In this document: positions 44,316 to 53,500 of the stretch, piece by piece | Layout: the number at the start of each line of letters is the position of its first letter | Numbering within the stretch: the stretch's first letter is position 1 | Origin: Micromonospora echinospora | GTDB taxonomy: Bacteria; Actinomycetota; Actinomycetes; Mycobacteriales; Micromonosporaceae | Assembly: GCF_900091495.1 (NCBI RefSeq) | Contig: NZ_LT607413.1 | Coordinates: forward strand, 6,029,001-6,093,000 | Length of the DNA: 64,000 nucleotides | Reading direction: 5' to 3' | Made by a program: the position numbers and the translations under genes | The notes under the pieces: model-generated | Databases searched by the model: none | Told to the model about the DNA's origin: nothing | What the model saw: only the letters and a program-made list of their open reading frames with translations

Positions 44316-46052
44316 CTACGGCGTCACCGGCTTGCCGCCGAAGGTCACGACGAGGCGGCCGTCCGCGGCGAAGGACCAGCCCAGCGCGCCGGTCAGAGCG
44401 GAGCAGCGGGACCCATTCGAGCCGGCCCAGAACTGGTTCGACCCGTCGGCATCACCGATCACGCGGTCGTTCGTGCCGCTGCTGCTGAAGCAGGAGACGT
44501 TGTTGCGGAACACCGACGTGCCGCCGTCGAACTGGAAGTTGCGCTCACTGTTGTCGATGCTGATGTTGTTCGACACGGACATCGTGCCGAGGTTGCGGTT
44601 GTAGGTGAAGCCGTGTTTGCCGTTGTTGTAGGCGATATTGCGCCGGATGACGTGGTTGACCCCGATGTCCTCGCCACCGAGCTTGTAGCCGTTGCGGTCA
44701 CCGTTGCCGGCCTGGCTGCCGTCGCTGAGGGTGCCGTTGTCGTAGCTGAGGGAGTCCTCGATGGTGACGATGCCGATGGGACCGGTGTCCGGCTTGGTGA
44801 AGAGGTCCCAGCCGTCGTCGATGTTGTGGTGCGACACGGCGTAACGGAAGACGTTCCCGGGGCCGACGGTGAGCTTGGGGGCGAAACCGTCGGCGTCCTC
44901 GCCGTCGGAGTCGGCGTTGTCGTGCGACTCCGCGCTCAGCACGAGGTTGTTCGCCGGCCACTGGTCCTTGGGGGTGTCAGCGGTGGCCCGCGAGATCTGC
45001 AGCCCCGAGTCGCGGTTGAACCGCGTCACGGTGCGCTCGAAGATGTTGTTGCTGCCGCCGACGAAGATCCCGTTGTCGCCGGCACGCTCGACGACGATGC
45101 CGTGGACGTGCCAGAACGACCCGTTCACGGCGAGCCCCCGGTTGGCCGGGTCCTCGCTCTGCGCCGAGAAATTCAGCACCGGGGTCTCCCCCGGGTAGGC
45201 GGACAGCTTCTTGCGGGCGGTCGAGGTGCCGTTGTTGCCCTGCGCGATGGTGACCGTCTGGGAGAACCGGTAGGTCCCACCCCGCAGGTAGATCGTGCCG
45301 CCGGCACCGATCCGGGCGATCGCCGAGGTGAGCGTCGTCGGGTCCGACTCCGTTCCGGATGCGCTGTCGCTACCGGTCGGGGACACGTACAAGGTCTGGC
45401 CGGTGGGCGGTGGGGTGGTGGGCGGTGGGGTGCCGGAGTCGGTGACCGTGATGTCGTCGAAGCGGGCGCTGGCGTAGCCGGTGAACAGACCGACCCGGCC
45501 GGCCGGGATGGCGGTGCTGGTGGCGGTACCGACCAGGGTGCCGTCGAGGTAGCCGGAGACGGTGCTGCCGGTGGTGTCCAGCCGCAGGGTGTACCAGGTG
45601 TTGGTGGCGACGGGCCGCGACACCGAGGCCAGAACGGTGATGGCGCTACCGTTCATGTACTGCAGCTCGACGCGGTTGGTGCCGGTCAGGGCCAGGCGGT
45701 ACATCTTGGTGGAGCCGGCGGCCCGGGAGGCCAGCGCCGCGACGCCGCCGGAGCCGAAGGCCAGCGGCTTGACCCGACCCTGTACGGAGTAGTCCGTCCA
45801 GCTGGTGGAGCCGGCGAACTGGCGGGCCCGGTCGGTGCCGGTGTTGGTCTGCTGGAGGGCCTTGGACCCGTCGGCGACGACGGTCCAATCGCCACCGGAC
45901 TTCGACCAGCCACTGATGCCGGACTCGAAGGCGGCGCTGAACAGCGTGGCGGCGTTGGCAGGTGTGGTCGCGATGATGGCGGTGAGTGCCGCCAGTGGGA
46001 GGGTCATGGCTGCCACGGGGACTGTACAAATAACGGCTGATCGACCGATCAA
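44316..46052 (-). CDS. Pectate lyase PL9 with N-terminal LamG/DUF1080-like domain, 5' end replaced by IS
   Basis: The mature protein has a beta-sandwich domain (ATLFSAAFESGISGWSKSGG to RFDDITVTDS, about 170 residues), a Pro/Thr linker and a PL9 beta-helix (LYVSPTGSDSASGT; DADGFAPKLTVGPGN; NIDDGWDLFTKPD; NGYKLGGEDIG), with the Asp cluster that binds calcium. It cleaves pectate outside the cell. The signal peptide is abnormal: its hydrophobic part and cleavage site remain (MTLPLAALTAIIATTPANAA), but the basic N-terminus is missing because an IS256-family element ends at 46020. The open frame now begins at a TTG inside the IS; ATG 46007 is an alternative start. Expression and secretion are therefore doubtful. 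Confidence 0.75.
   Translation of the reverse strand: MIGRSAVICTVPVAAMTLPLAALTAIIATTPANAATLFSAAFESGISGWSKSGGDWTVVADGSKALQQTNTGTDRARQFAGSTSWTDYSVQGRVKPLAFGSGGVAALASRAAGSTKMYRLALTGTNRVELQYMNGSAITVLASVSRPVATNTWYTLRLDTTGSTVSGYLDGTLVGTATSTAIPAGRVGLFTGYASARFDDITVTDSGTPPPTTPPPTGQTLYVSPTGSDSASGTESDPTTLTSAIARIGAGGTIYLRGGTYRFSQTVTIAQGNNGTSTARKKLSAYPGETPVLNFSAQSEDPANRGLAVNGSFWHVHGIVVERAGDNGIFVGGSNNIFERTVTRFNRDSGLQISRATADTPKDQWPANNLVLSAESHDNADSDGEDADGFAPKLTVGPGNVFRYAVSHHNIDDGWDLFTKPDTGPIGIVTIEDSLSYDNGTLSDGSQAGNGDRNGYKLGGEDIGVNHVIRRNIAYNNGKHGFTYNRNLGTMSVSNNISIDNSERNFQFDGGTSVFRNNVSCFSSSGTNDRVIGDADGSNQFWAGSNGSRCSALTGALGWSFAADGRLVVTFGGKPVTP
46020..46042 (+). repeat. Left terminal inverted repeat of IS256-like element
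   Basis: The 23 bases begin GACTGTACAAATAACGG and match the right end at 18 positions; the inner AACGGCTGATC is perfect. The PL9 frame reads leftward out of this repeat. Confidence 0.8.
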
Positions 46053-46066
46053 GGGAGAGACGCCAG

Positions 46067-47350
46067 ATGACGACCGAGATCATCTCGGGGCAGGAGCCGG
46101 CAGCCGTGCCGGTGGGTGCGGTCACGGATGAGCAGTTGATCGCGATGCTGGTCGATCGGACTCGTGGTGACGGGTTGAAGCTGACCGGTGAGGGTGGGCT
46201 GCTGCAGCAGCTGACCAAGCGGGTCCTGGAGTCGGCCCTGGATGGTGAGATCACCGACCATGTCGGCTACGACAAGCACGACCCTGCCGGTCGGGGCAGC
46301 GGGAACAGCCGTAACGGCAGCCGGACCAAGACGGTGCTCACCGATGTCGGGCCAGTCGAGGTGCGGGTTCCCCGTGACGCGGCGGGGACGTTCGAGCCGC
46401 AGATCGTGCGGAAACGGCAGCGGCGCCTGACCGGGGTCGACGACATGGTGCTGTCGTTGTCGGCCAAAGGCTTGACGCACGGCGAGATCGCCGCCCATCT
46501 GGCCGAGGTGTACGGGGCTGAGATGTCGAAGCAGACCATCTCCACCATCACCGACAAGGTGATGGACGGCATGGTCGAGTGGCAGAACCGGCCCCTCGAC
46601 CCGGTGTATCCGGTCGTGTTCATCGACGCCATCAACGTCAAGGTCAGGGACGGTCAGGTCGCGAACCGGCCGATCTACCTGGTCATGGCAGTCACCGTCG
46701 ACGGCCACCGGGACATCCTCGGGATCTGGGCCGGTGACGGCGGCGAAGGCGCGAAGCACTGGCTGCACGTGCTCACCGAACTGAAGAACCGCGGCGTCGC
46801 CGACGTCCTGATGCTCATCTGCGACGGGCTCAAGGGTCTACCCGAGGCAGTGGAGACGGTCTGGCCGCGCACCATCGTGCAGACCTGTGTCGTGCACCTG
46901 CTACGTAACTCGTTCCGGTACGCGGCCCGGCAGGACTGGGACAAGATCGCCAAAGCGCTCAAGCCGGTCTACACCGCGGCCACGGAGGACGCCGCGGCCG
47001 AGCGGTTCCTGGAGTTCGCCGAGACCTGGGGCAAGAAGTATCCGGCGATCGTGAAGCTGTGGGAGAACGCCTGGGCCGAGTTCGTGCCGTTCCTCGCCTT
47101 CGACGTCGAGATCCGCAAGGTCATCTGCTCCACCAACGCGATCGAGTCCGTCAACGCGCGCATCCGCAAGGCCGTCCGGGCTCGTGGGCACTTCCCGAAC
47201 GAACAGGCCGCCCTCAAGTGCGTGTATATGGCGTTGATGAGCCTCGACCCGACCGGCACCGGCCGCCGACGCTGGACCATGCGCTGGAAGGCACCCCTGA
47301 ACGCCTTCCAGATCGCCTTCGAGGGCCGGCTCACCCCGGCCAACCACTGA
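46067..47350 (+). CDS. IS256-family transposase
   Basis: This 427-residue transposase shows the full DDE triad context: YPVVFIDAINVKVRDG (first Asp), DVLMLICDGLKGLPEAV (second Asp) and ICSTNAIESVNARIRK (Glu), with the family CxxH-like insertion CVVHLLRNSFRYA. Length and motifs are normal and there is no frameshift, so it is probably functional. GGGAGA lies at ribosome-site distance before the ATG. Confidence 0.95.
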   Translation: MTTEIISGQEPAAVPVGAVTDEQLIAMLVDRTRGDGLKLTGEGGLLQQLTKRVLESALDGEITDHVGYDKHDPAGRGSGNSRNGSRTKTVLTDVGPVEVRVPRDAAGTFEPQIVRKRQRRLTGVDDMVLSLSAKGLTHGEIAAHLAEVYGAEMSKQTISTITDKVMDGMVEWQNRPLDPVYPVVFIDAINVKVRDGQVANRPIYLVMAVTVDGHRDILGIWAGDGGEGAKHWLHVLTELKNRGVADVLMLICDGLKGLPEAVETVWPRTIVQTCVVHLLRNSFRYAARQDWDKIAKALKPVYTAATEDAAAERFLEFAETWGKKYPAIVKLWENAWAEFVPFLAFDVEIRKVICSTNAIESVNARIRKAVRARGHFPNEQAALKCVYMALMSLDPTGTGRRRWTMRWKAPLNAFQIAFEGRLTPANH

Positions 47351-47363
47351 CCACCTCAACCAA

Positions 47364-47386
47364 GATCAGCCGTTAACTTGACACTC
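47364..47386 (-). repeat. Right terminal inverted repeat of IS256-like element
   Basis: It is the reverse complement partner of 46020-46042, reading GAGTGTCAAGTTAACGG on the minus strand before the shared inner part. Confidence 0.8.
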
Positions 47387-47671
47387 CCCGCCTGAACGAG
47401 TTTGCGGCATGTAGTGCGGTTGTGGCCGGAAAGTTCCGCCGTTCCAGTTTCCGGAATGCCCCGCGAGCAGACTCCTCCTCTTCAAGGATGTGGAGGTGGC
47501 GGCCCGTATCCACGAGTCCCGGGCCGCCTCGCCTGCCATCCAGGGCCTGGTCCTGTCGTCCGTACCATGGCCGGCCCTGAGCAGCAGAGGCTCGGTCAGC
47601 GTGGGTCGACCCGGTGAAAGGCCTTGTCCTGCCGGAGGTGAGGGGCGGCCAGCACCGGAAGGGAGGTCGGC
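47387..47671. promoter_or_regulatory. Non-coding region right of the IS, with possible remnant of the PL9 promoter
   Basis: No gene is seen here. CCGGAAA (47426-47432) and TTTCCGG (47448-47454) form an inverted repeat with a 15-base spacer, and CGGAAAGTTCCG lies inside it; such GGAAA/TTTCC palindromes are typical operators of carbohydrate genes. Read leftward, an ATG at about 47410 opens a short frame, MPQTRSGGE, that runs into the IS and could be the lost signal-peptide start of the PL9 gene (inference). The right part is the leader of the membrane protein gene, with GGAAGGGAGG as its ribosome site. Confidence 0.35.
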
Positions 47672-48280
47672 ATGGACCAGGACGCGCGCGAGCAGGGACT
47701 GCTCACCGCCCTGACCACCGAGCATTTCGTGCTCCAGACCTCGCGCGGCGCCACGATCACCGAGTCCGTCGGGCGGGCGACGGTGTTCCTGTCGCTGCTG
47801 TCCGCCGCGCTGATCGGGCTGGGCTTCGTCTCCAGCAGCGGCCATCTGATCAAGCCGTACCTCGGCGCGGTACTGCCGACCCTGGTGATCACCGGGCTGC
47901 TCACCTTCGCCCGGCTGGTACAGAACATGGTGGAGAACTCACTGAACCTCAAGCGCATCCAGCACATCCGCGCCTACTACCACCACCACCTCGCCGGCGA
48001 GAACGACTTCTTCGCTGATGCGGTGAGCGGCGGGGGCGACACGCGGACGATCGCCGCGGCGGTTGGCAGCGCTGCATCTCGTTGGCAACTGCTACTGACC
48101 ACGGCCGCCATGGTGGGCGCCGTCAACGCCCTGCTGATCGGCCTGGGCGCGACCCTGCTGACCGGAGTGGCCAGCGGATCCGCCACGTTCGCGATCGCGC
48201 TCGGTGTGGCGGTCGCCCTGGTCGCCTTCGCCGCGCAGCTCGTGTACATCAAGCGGGCCTCGATCTGGCTGAGCGGCTGA
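47672..48280 (+). CDS. Four-helix membrane protein of unknown function
   Basis: This 202-residue protein has four predicted membrane segments in two pairs: ATVFLSLLSAALIGLGFV and GAVLPTLVITGLLTFARL, then LLLTTAAMVGAVNALLIGLG and FAIALGVAVALVAFAAQLVYI. The loop between pairs is charged (YYHHHLAGENDFF). I do not recognise a family. GGAAGGGAGG precedes the ATG. Its last 32 bases overlap the convergent sulfotransferase gene, so the two transcripts are antisense at their 3' ends. Confidence 0.75.
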   Translation: MDQDAREQGLLTALTTEHFVLQTSRGATITESVGRATVFLSLLSAALIGLGFVSSSGHLIKPYLGAVLPTLVITGLLTFARLVQNMVENSLNLKRIQHIRAYYHHHLAGENDFFADAVSGGGDTRTIAAAVGSAASRWQLLLTTAAMVGAVNALLIGLGATLLTGVASGSATFAIALGVAVALVAFAAQLVYIKRASIWLSG

Positions 48281-49244
48281 GCGGAAAGCGATGGCCGTCC
48301 TGCCCGCGAGGGCGTGTCTCCACCGACCCGACGACCCGGTGCGCCCACTGCTCCCAGTCGTCGAAGCCCAGGAACCGGCCCAGCCCACTGAGCTGCGTCA
48401 GCGGGTCCTCGACGAGGTCCTCGTACGTCATCGTCAGCAGCTCGCGCGGCCCGGCGTCAGCGATGGCCTGCTCGGCCTCGTTGGCGAGGAAAGCGCACAG
48501 GACCAGGTAGTGCCCGATGTCCCCGCCGCGTTCGCGTAGCGTCCGGGCTGTCAGATGGTCGAGCAGGTAGCGCTTCATCTCCTCCGGCACCGGGTGATCG
48601 GCGGCGACCTCGAACGGGTCGATCCCGTACCGGCGGAACGCGTCCATGCGAAGCTCCAGGAGCTGGTAGTAGGAGTGGCGCCTCATCGACTCGGCGGTGT
48701 CCGCCCAGCTACGGGTCAGATGGACAACCTTCGCAGTGGGAAAGTGCTTCAGCAGGGACGGGGCGAAGTGGCTGGAGCCGCCGGAACGCTCGACCCAGCG
48801 CCGCCGGTTGGTGAGCGAGGTGAGCAACTCCAGGAACATCTGATGGTGCTGCGCCACCGGTTGAGCCGGAAACCCGGGCACCAGTTCGGCGAGTGTGTCG
48901 TACAGGTGGTCGGGGTCCGACGAGATCTTCGGCAAGGTGGTCGCCAAGATCCGCGGCAGCTCCCCGAGATTGCCGGCCCACCGGCCGTTCTCCGGATAGC
49001 GCACCTCGGGCGGCGGGAATCCGATCCGGAAGAGGGCGGAAAGTGCCGGGTTGGGCCTGCTCAACCTCGACCAGTACTCGGCACCACTGAGCCTCTCCCT
49101 GTCGTCGATCCAGGACCCGACCGGCACGAAGAACTCCTGTACCGACAGCGTGTCGGGCTGCTCGGCGATCAGGTCGGACAGCAACGTCGACCCACACCGC
49201 CCGGTGCTGATGATGATCGCCTGATCAGGGCTCGCTGCATCCAT
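48249..49244 (-). CDS. Sulfotransferase, last gene of the PUFA-like PKS operon
   Basis: This 331-residue protein belongs to the PAPS-dependent sulfotransferase family. The 5'-phosphosulfate loop is IIISTGRCGSTLLSDLIAEQ and the 3'-phosphate region VVHLTRSWADTAESMRRHSYY. It is cytosolic, with no signal or membrane segment. AGGAGG precedes the ATG and only 24 bases separate it from the upstream hydrolase gene, so it is the last member of the operon with the synthase, ACP and hydrolase. It may sulfate the lipid product itself, or a beta-hydroxy thioester so that release proceeds with decarboxylation. Both are inference. Confidence 0.85.
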   Translation of the reverse strand: MDAASPDQAIIISTGRCGSTLLSDLIAEQPDTLSVQEFFVPVGSWIDDRERLSGAEYWSRLSRPNPALSALFRIGFPPPEVRYPENGRWAGNLGELPRILATTLPKISSDPDHLYDTLAELVPGFPAQPVAQHHQMFLELLTSLTNRRRWVERSGGSSHFAPSLLKHFPTAKVVHLTRSWADTAESMRRHSYYQLLELRMDAFRRYGIDPFEVAADHPVPEEMKRYLLDHLTARTLRERGGDIGHYLVLCAFLANEAEQAIADAGPRELLTMTYEDLVEDPLTQLSGLGRFLGFDDWEQWAHRVVGSVETRPRGQDGHRFPLSRSARSRPA

Positions 49245-49268
49245 CCACAGCCTCCTAGGTGATGCGGG

Positions 49269-50144
49269 TCAGTGCAGGGTGGTAGGCGAAGGCGGCCGGT
49301 CCCGGCCGTCACGCCCGGTTGCGGCGTCCACGGGGCCGGACTGGAGGCCGCAGTCCTGGCGCAGCCAGGACAGGACGATGTCGCCGACGGTGTCCGGCTG
49401 GTCGATGAGGATGGAATGCCTCTGGCCGGGCACGGTGACGATCCGCGCATGTGGTAGCAGGCGCTGTACATCGGGGGCCAGTTCGACCACGGCGGAGGAC
49501 CCGCCGTAGACCCACAGCACCGGGCACCGGATCGCGGCTATCCGCTCCTCGGCCGGTAGCCGGCTTGCCGGGAGGTCGTGCGCGAGGCTCGTGGCGACGA
49601 GTACGTCGCGAGCCGTCCTGGCCCGGCGGCTGGCCCGCTCCCCGCGTTCGGCGCTGATCCTGGCGAGTACGTGCTCGTGCGGTAGCTGTGCGGCGGCGGC
49701 GGCGAGCCGCTTGGCAACCCGCTCGAACCAGGCCGCTGTGGGCGGGGAGGACTCGACGGCGGCGATCGCGGCGACCTGCTCAGGGTGGCGTGCCGCGTAG
49801 CTGATCGCGATCGTGCCGCCGAAGGAGTTGCCGAGCAGGTGGACCGGGCCGGTCACGTCGAGCACGGTCAGCAGCGCCGCCAGGTCGTCGACGAAGTGGT
49901 CCAGCGTGTAACCCGCCGACGGGCGCTCGGTCTTTCCGTGCCCGCGCAGGTCGTACATGATCACGCGAAGGCCGGCGGCGGCGAGCGGGCGGGCCATGCT
50001 GAGATACCAGCTCGCCAGGTTGTCCGTGGCCAGGCCGTGGATCAGCACGGCGGTGGGGCCGCCGCCGGGTACGCCGGATACGACTTCGGGTGGCCGGAGT
50101 TGCTCCACGTGGACGGAGAGCCCGTTGGCCCGGACGATACTCAT
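49269..50144 (-). CDS. Alpha/beta hydrolase, candidate thioesterase of the PKS operon
   Basis: This 291-residue alpha/beta hydrolase has oxyanion region AVLIHGLATDN, nucleophile elbow HLLGNSFGGTIAI (Ser), the acid in the VLWVYGGSSAVVELAP region and His in VPGQRHSILIDQP. It would hydrolyse the acyl chain from its carrier or act on an ester of the product. ATG 50144 is chosen because it overlaps the ACP stop by four bases and starts the domain cleanly; a longer open frame runs antisense through the ACP gene. Neighbours on both sides make it the operon's best candidate release enzyme. Confidence 0.88.
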   Translation of the reverse strand: MSIVRANGLSVHVEQLRPPEVVSGVPGGGPTAVLIHGLATDNLASWYLSMARPLAAAGLRVIMYDLRGHGKTERPSAGYTLDHFVDDLAALLTVLDVTGPVHLLGNSFGGTIAISYAARHPEQVAAIAAVESSPPTAAWFERVAKRLAAAAAQLPHEHVLARISAERGERASRRARTARDVLVATSLAHDLPASRLPAEERIAAIRCPVLWVYGGSSAVVELAPDVQRLLPHARIVTVPGQRHSILIDQPDTVGDIVLSWLRQDCGLQSGPVDAATGRDGRDRPPSPTTLH

Positions 50145-50479
50145 GCGGACAGGCCCGCTGTGCCGAGGCCGGCGTCGGCATGGCCGGCGTCCGCTTCCGC
50201 CCCGTCGAGCGCAGTGGCGATGTGTGCGACGAGCTGGCCGACCCGCAGTTGTCGTATGGAGTCCAGGTCCAGTTCGGCAATGAAATGCGCGAGGTTGACC
50301 GCGTTTCCGTACCGCGCCTGCAGGCGGCCGGCGAGGGAGATGACGTCGATGCTCTCCATCTCCAGGTCGTCCTGGAACCTGGTTGCCATGGTGATCTCGC
50401 CGTCGACTCCGGCGTCGTCGCGGATCGCGTGCAACATCGCGACCACCTCGGCGAGGATGTCGGCCTGCTCTACAGACAT
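50141..50479 (-). CDS. Discrete acyl carrier protein
   Basis: This 112-residue ACP has a four-helix core with DLEMESIDVISLAGRLQARY, in which Ser of ESIDV is the phosphopantetheine site. A C-terminal extension of about 20 residues is Ala/Gly/Asp-rich. The operon's large synthase already carries two ACPs, so this free one probably serves a different step, such as presenting the finished chain to the hydrolase and sulfotransferase. GAGGGGAC lies before the ATG, and its stop overlaps the hydrolase start as ATGA. Confidence 0.9.
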   Translation of the reverse strand: MSVEQADILAEVVAMLHAIRDDAGVDGEITMATRFQDDLEMESIDVISLAGRLQARYGNAVNLAHFIAELDLDSIRQLRVGQLVAHIATALDGAEADAGHADAGLGTAGLSA

Positions 50480-50503
50480 GTGATGTCCCCTCTCGTGATC
50501 GCG

Positions 50504-53500
50504 CTACACGCGGCCGGTTCGGTGGGCAGGCTCCGGTCCCCACGTCCAGCCGACGACGTACCGTCTCGGGGGCAGGCCTTCGGGGTTGGACACCTCACGA
50601 AGTGCAACCTGGTAGATGCGGTCACCGACCTCGACGGTCAGCGCGGCTGAGGCGGCGGCCACCACCGTGAACCGTCGTGGGTCGCCGGCCAGGCCGGTGC
50701 CCTCTGCCTTGGCAGCGGCCTCCTTGGCGACCGAGAAGCGGGCGAACCACAGGTGCCCGTCCTCGCCGCCGGCCAGCAGCGAGTCGAGCAGCCGTCGTTC
50801 TGGTTCCGACAGGGCGGACGCGACCGCGTCCACCGGAGGCTCGGTGATCTCGACAGCGTCGATGCCGACGCCCGGCGCGCCGGGCAGCGCGTCCGGCGCG
50901 CGGGGCCCGGCGATCGCCACCCCGATCTCGGCGACGTGGGCGAGCGAGACGTCCCAGGCGCCGAAGCCACGGCCGGGGCGCGGGTGCACCCGGGGCCGGC
51001 CGTTCGGATCGTTCGTGATGGTCAACTCGATCGGATAGACCTCGGCGTGGCCGCCTTCCCACAGCGGGAACCGGACGGCGTCGATAGCCGCGAGCCGGCC
51101 GAGCAGCCACTGCTTGCGCGCCTTGGGCGGCTGCCGCTCGTAGTCGGTGTAGCCCCTGTTGCCGAGGATGCCGCGCGCGGTCATGCCGCGGGTGACCAGG
51201 TCTGGCCAGCAGTCGACGGCCATGGTCCAGCCCTCCGGCTGCCGCAGCGACATTGGGTGGCGCTCCGGGAAACGTTCCTCCGGCAGGGTGGGGTGGCTCT
51301 TGAACCGTCGCTCGATGCAGCCGTCGAGCTGCGCCCACACCCGGCCGTCGACGGCGAGTTGGATGTCGAAGACGTGCTGCGCGTCGTCGGTCGAGCGCGC
51401 GCGGGCGATGCACTCGCAGGCTGTACCGGGCGCTGGCGGCGGACCGAAGAACCGTGCCTGTCCGATTCCCACCGGCAGCGCCGAGAACGGTTGCGTTGTG
51501 ACGATCCAGTTGGCCACCAGCTGGAAGGTGCTGTCGAGCAGTCCGCCGGGCGGGGACGGGGCGGTCACCACGCCCCGGATGTGCATGTCGCCGACGGCGT
51601 GCACCTTGGTCACGCCGCGGAACAGGGGGCCGTGGAACACGAACCGTCCGGCGTACATCTCCTCGGCGCTGATCCGTGGCGGCTGTTCCGTGGCGGGGTC
51701 GTGCTGCCAGAACGTCGGACGGTCGGCCGGGTAGTCCGGTGCCACCTGGACTGTCGAGCGGGCGTAGTTGCCGAAGGTCACCGAGAATTGGCCGGGACCG
51801 GTGGGCTTGACGGTGATCTCGACGTCCTGGGGCGGCGCGGCGATGCACCAGAGGTTGAACCGGGCACCGTGCACGCCGACGACCCGCATGCCGGGTGCCG
51901 CCTGCTGGGCGGCCTCCATCATGTGGTGCAGGGCGGTGGTGCCCGGCATCACGGGCCAGCGGTCCTCCGGTTCGGGCCAGTCCTCGGGCTGCACGAAGAA
52001 GCAGTGGTCGCGCAGGTACGGCATCGTGTCCAGGGCGACCCGCAGAACCGTACGGTGGACGCGCGGCGGCGGTGACGGCGGCGGCTGCCCGATTCCGCCG
52101 TCGGCGACCAGACCGTCCGTGGGGTCGCTGAGCAACGAGGCGAGTTCCGCGGCGGCGCTGGAGCGTCCGGCGAGGGCGTGCAGCCTGGCCAGGGTCGGCG
52201 ACCTCGGCGGGCCGACCGGGGCGTGCGGGGTCACGGCCGCCGACGTCACCACCGCGGCCTTCGGGGCCTGCGATGCCACGGCGGCCGTCGCTTCCCGAGC
52301 AACCGACCTGGACCCACCGACTGCGCCGCTCGTGCCCTCGGTGCCGTTCGCGTCACCCGCCGATTGGTCCGCGGACACCGAGACGCCGAGCAGCTTGTCG
52401 GCTCCCTCGCCGAACCGGATCAGCGCGCCGCCGAGATCGAGCCGCATGACCGGGCCACGGCGGGCGGGCTGGGCGGCGGGCGCCCCAGGCTTGGCGGCGG
52501 TCGGCGGGGCTTGGGCGGGCGCCACAGCTTGGGCGGCGGTCGGCGCGGCAGCTCGGGCCCGACCCGTGGCCGCCGGGTCGAGGGCACGCAGATCCGGTGC
52601 GGCGCCCTCCACCCACAGCGCCGTGGCGACGCGGCGCAGTTGGTTCAGCCCGCCCCGATGCGCGACGTTGACCGGCATCGCGAGGTGGTCGCGGCCGCGC
52701 AGGTTGTCGGCGATGACCGAGGCGAGCTGCCCGGCTCCGACCTGGAGGAAGACCCGGATGCCGGCGTCGTGCATGGCCGCGATGGTCTGGCGGAACCAGA
52801 CCGGTTCGAGCATGTGCCGTGCGGAGATCTCCAGCACGCGGGCCGGCTCGGCGGGCAACGGTGCCCGGAGGGTGGCGGACCAGACGGGCACCCGGGCGGA
52901 CCGCACCTGCCAGCGGGGTAGGGCCGCGCCGATGGACTCCAGCCCGGAGGCGAACACCGGGGTGTGGAAGGCGGCGCGGAACGGCAGCTTCTGGCACAGG
53001 ATCCCGTCGCCGCGCAGTGCCTCCACGAGGCGGTCGATCTCGTCCTCGGGCCCGTTGACGATGCACTGGGCGGGCGCGTTGTCGTGGGTGAGGACCACCC
53101 CTGGGTAGCAGGCGAGCCGCGCGGTGATCTGTTGCGCGGCCCCGCCGACGACGGCGAACACGCGGCCGGGCGTCTCCACCGCCGTCGAGTTGAACAGGGC
53201 GAGGAACTCGTCCACGGATGACGAGCTGATCAGTCCGGTGGTGGCGGCGGCGGTCCACTCACCGATGCTGTACCCGGCGACCGCGTGTGGGGTGATCCCG
53301 ACACGGTGCAGGGCGTCGTCGAGCAGCTTGCCGACCTCGATCACGCCGGCGCCGTGCCGGCCCAGGTCGTCGGTGGACCACTGCCGGTCGGGCAGGCCGA
53401 AGTGCGCCGCGACGTCCGCGGTGCGCGGGCTGAACTCCGTCTCCAGTCCGGGAAACACGAAGGCCAACTGGCCGGGGGAATCGCCGGCCAGCAGCGGGTC

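Larger units (their letters stand above)
46020..47386 (+). mobile_element. IS256-family insertion sequence
   Basis: This element of about 1367 bp has terminal inverted repeats of 23 bases (18 matches) sharing AACGGCTGATC, at 46020-46042 and 47364-47386, and one intact transposase gene. No 8-9 bp target duplication is visible: the left flank reads CCACGGG and the right CCCGCCT. This suggests loss of one flank by deletion or an old insertion. It lies on the signal-peptide end of the PL9 gene. Confidence 0.88.

Noticed and set aside
46004..47400. Target-site duplication flanking the IS
   Set aside because: The flanks CCACGGG and CCCGCCT are not direct repeats in any register I tried.
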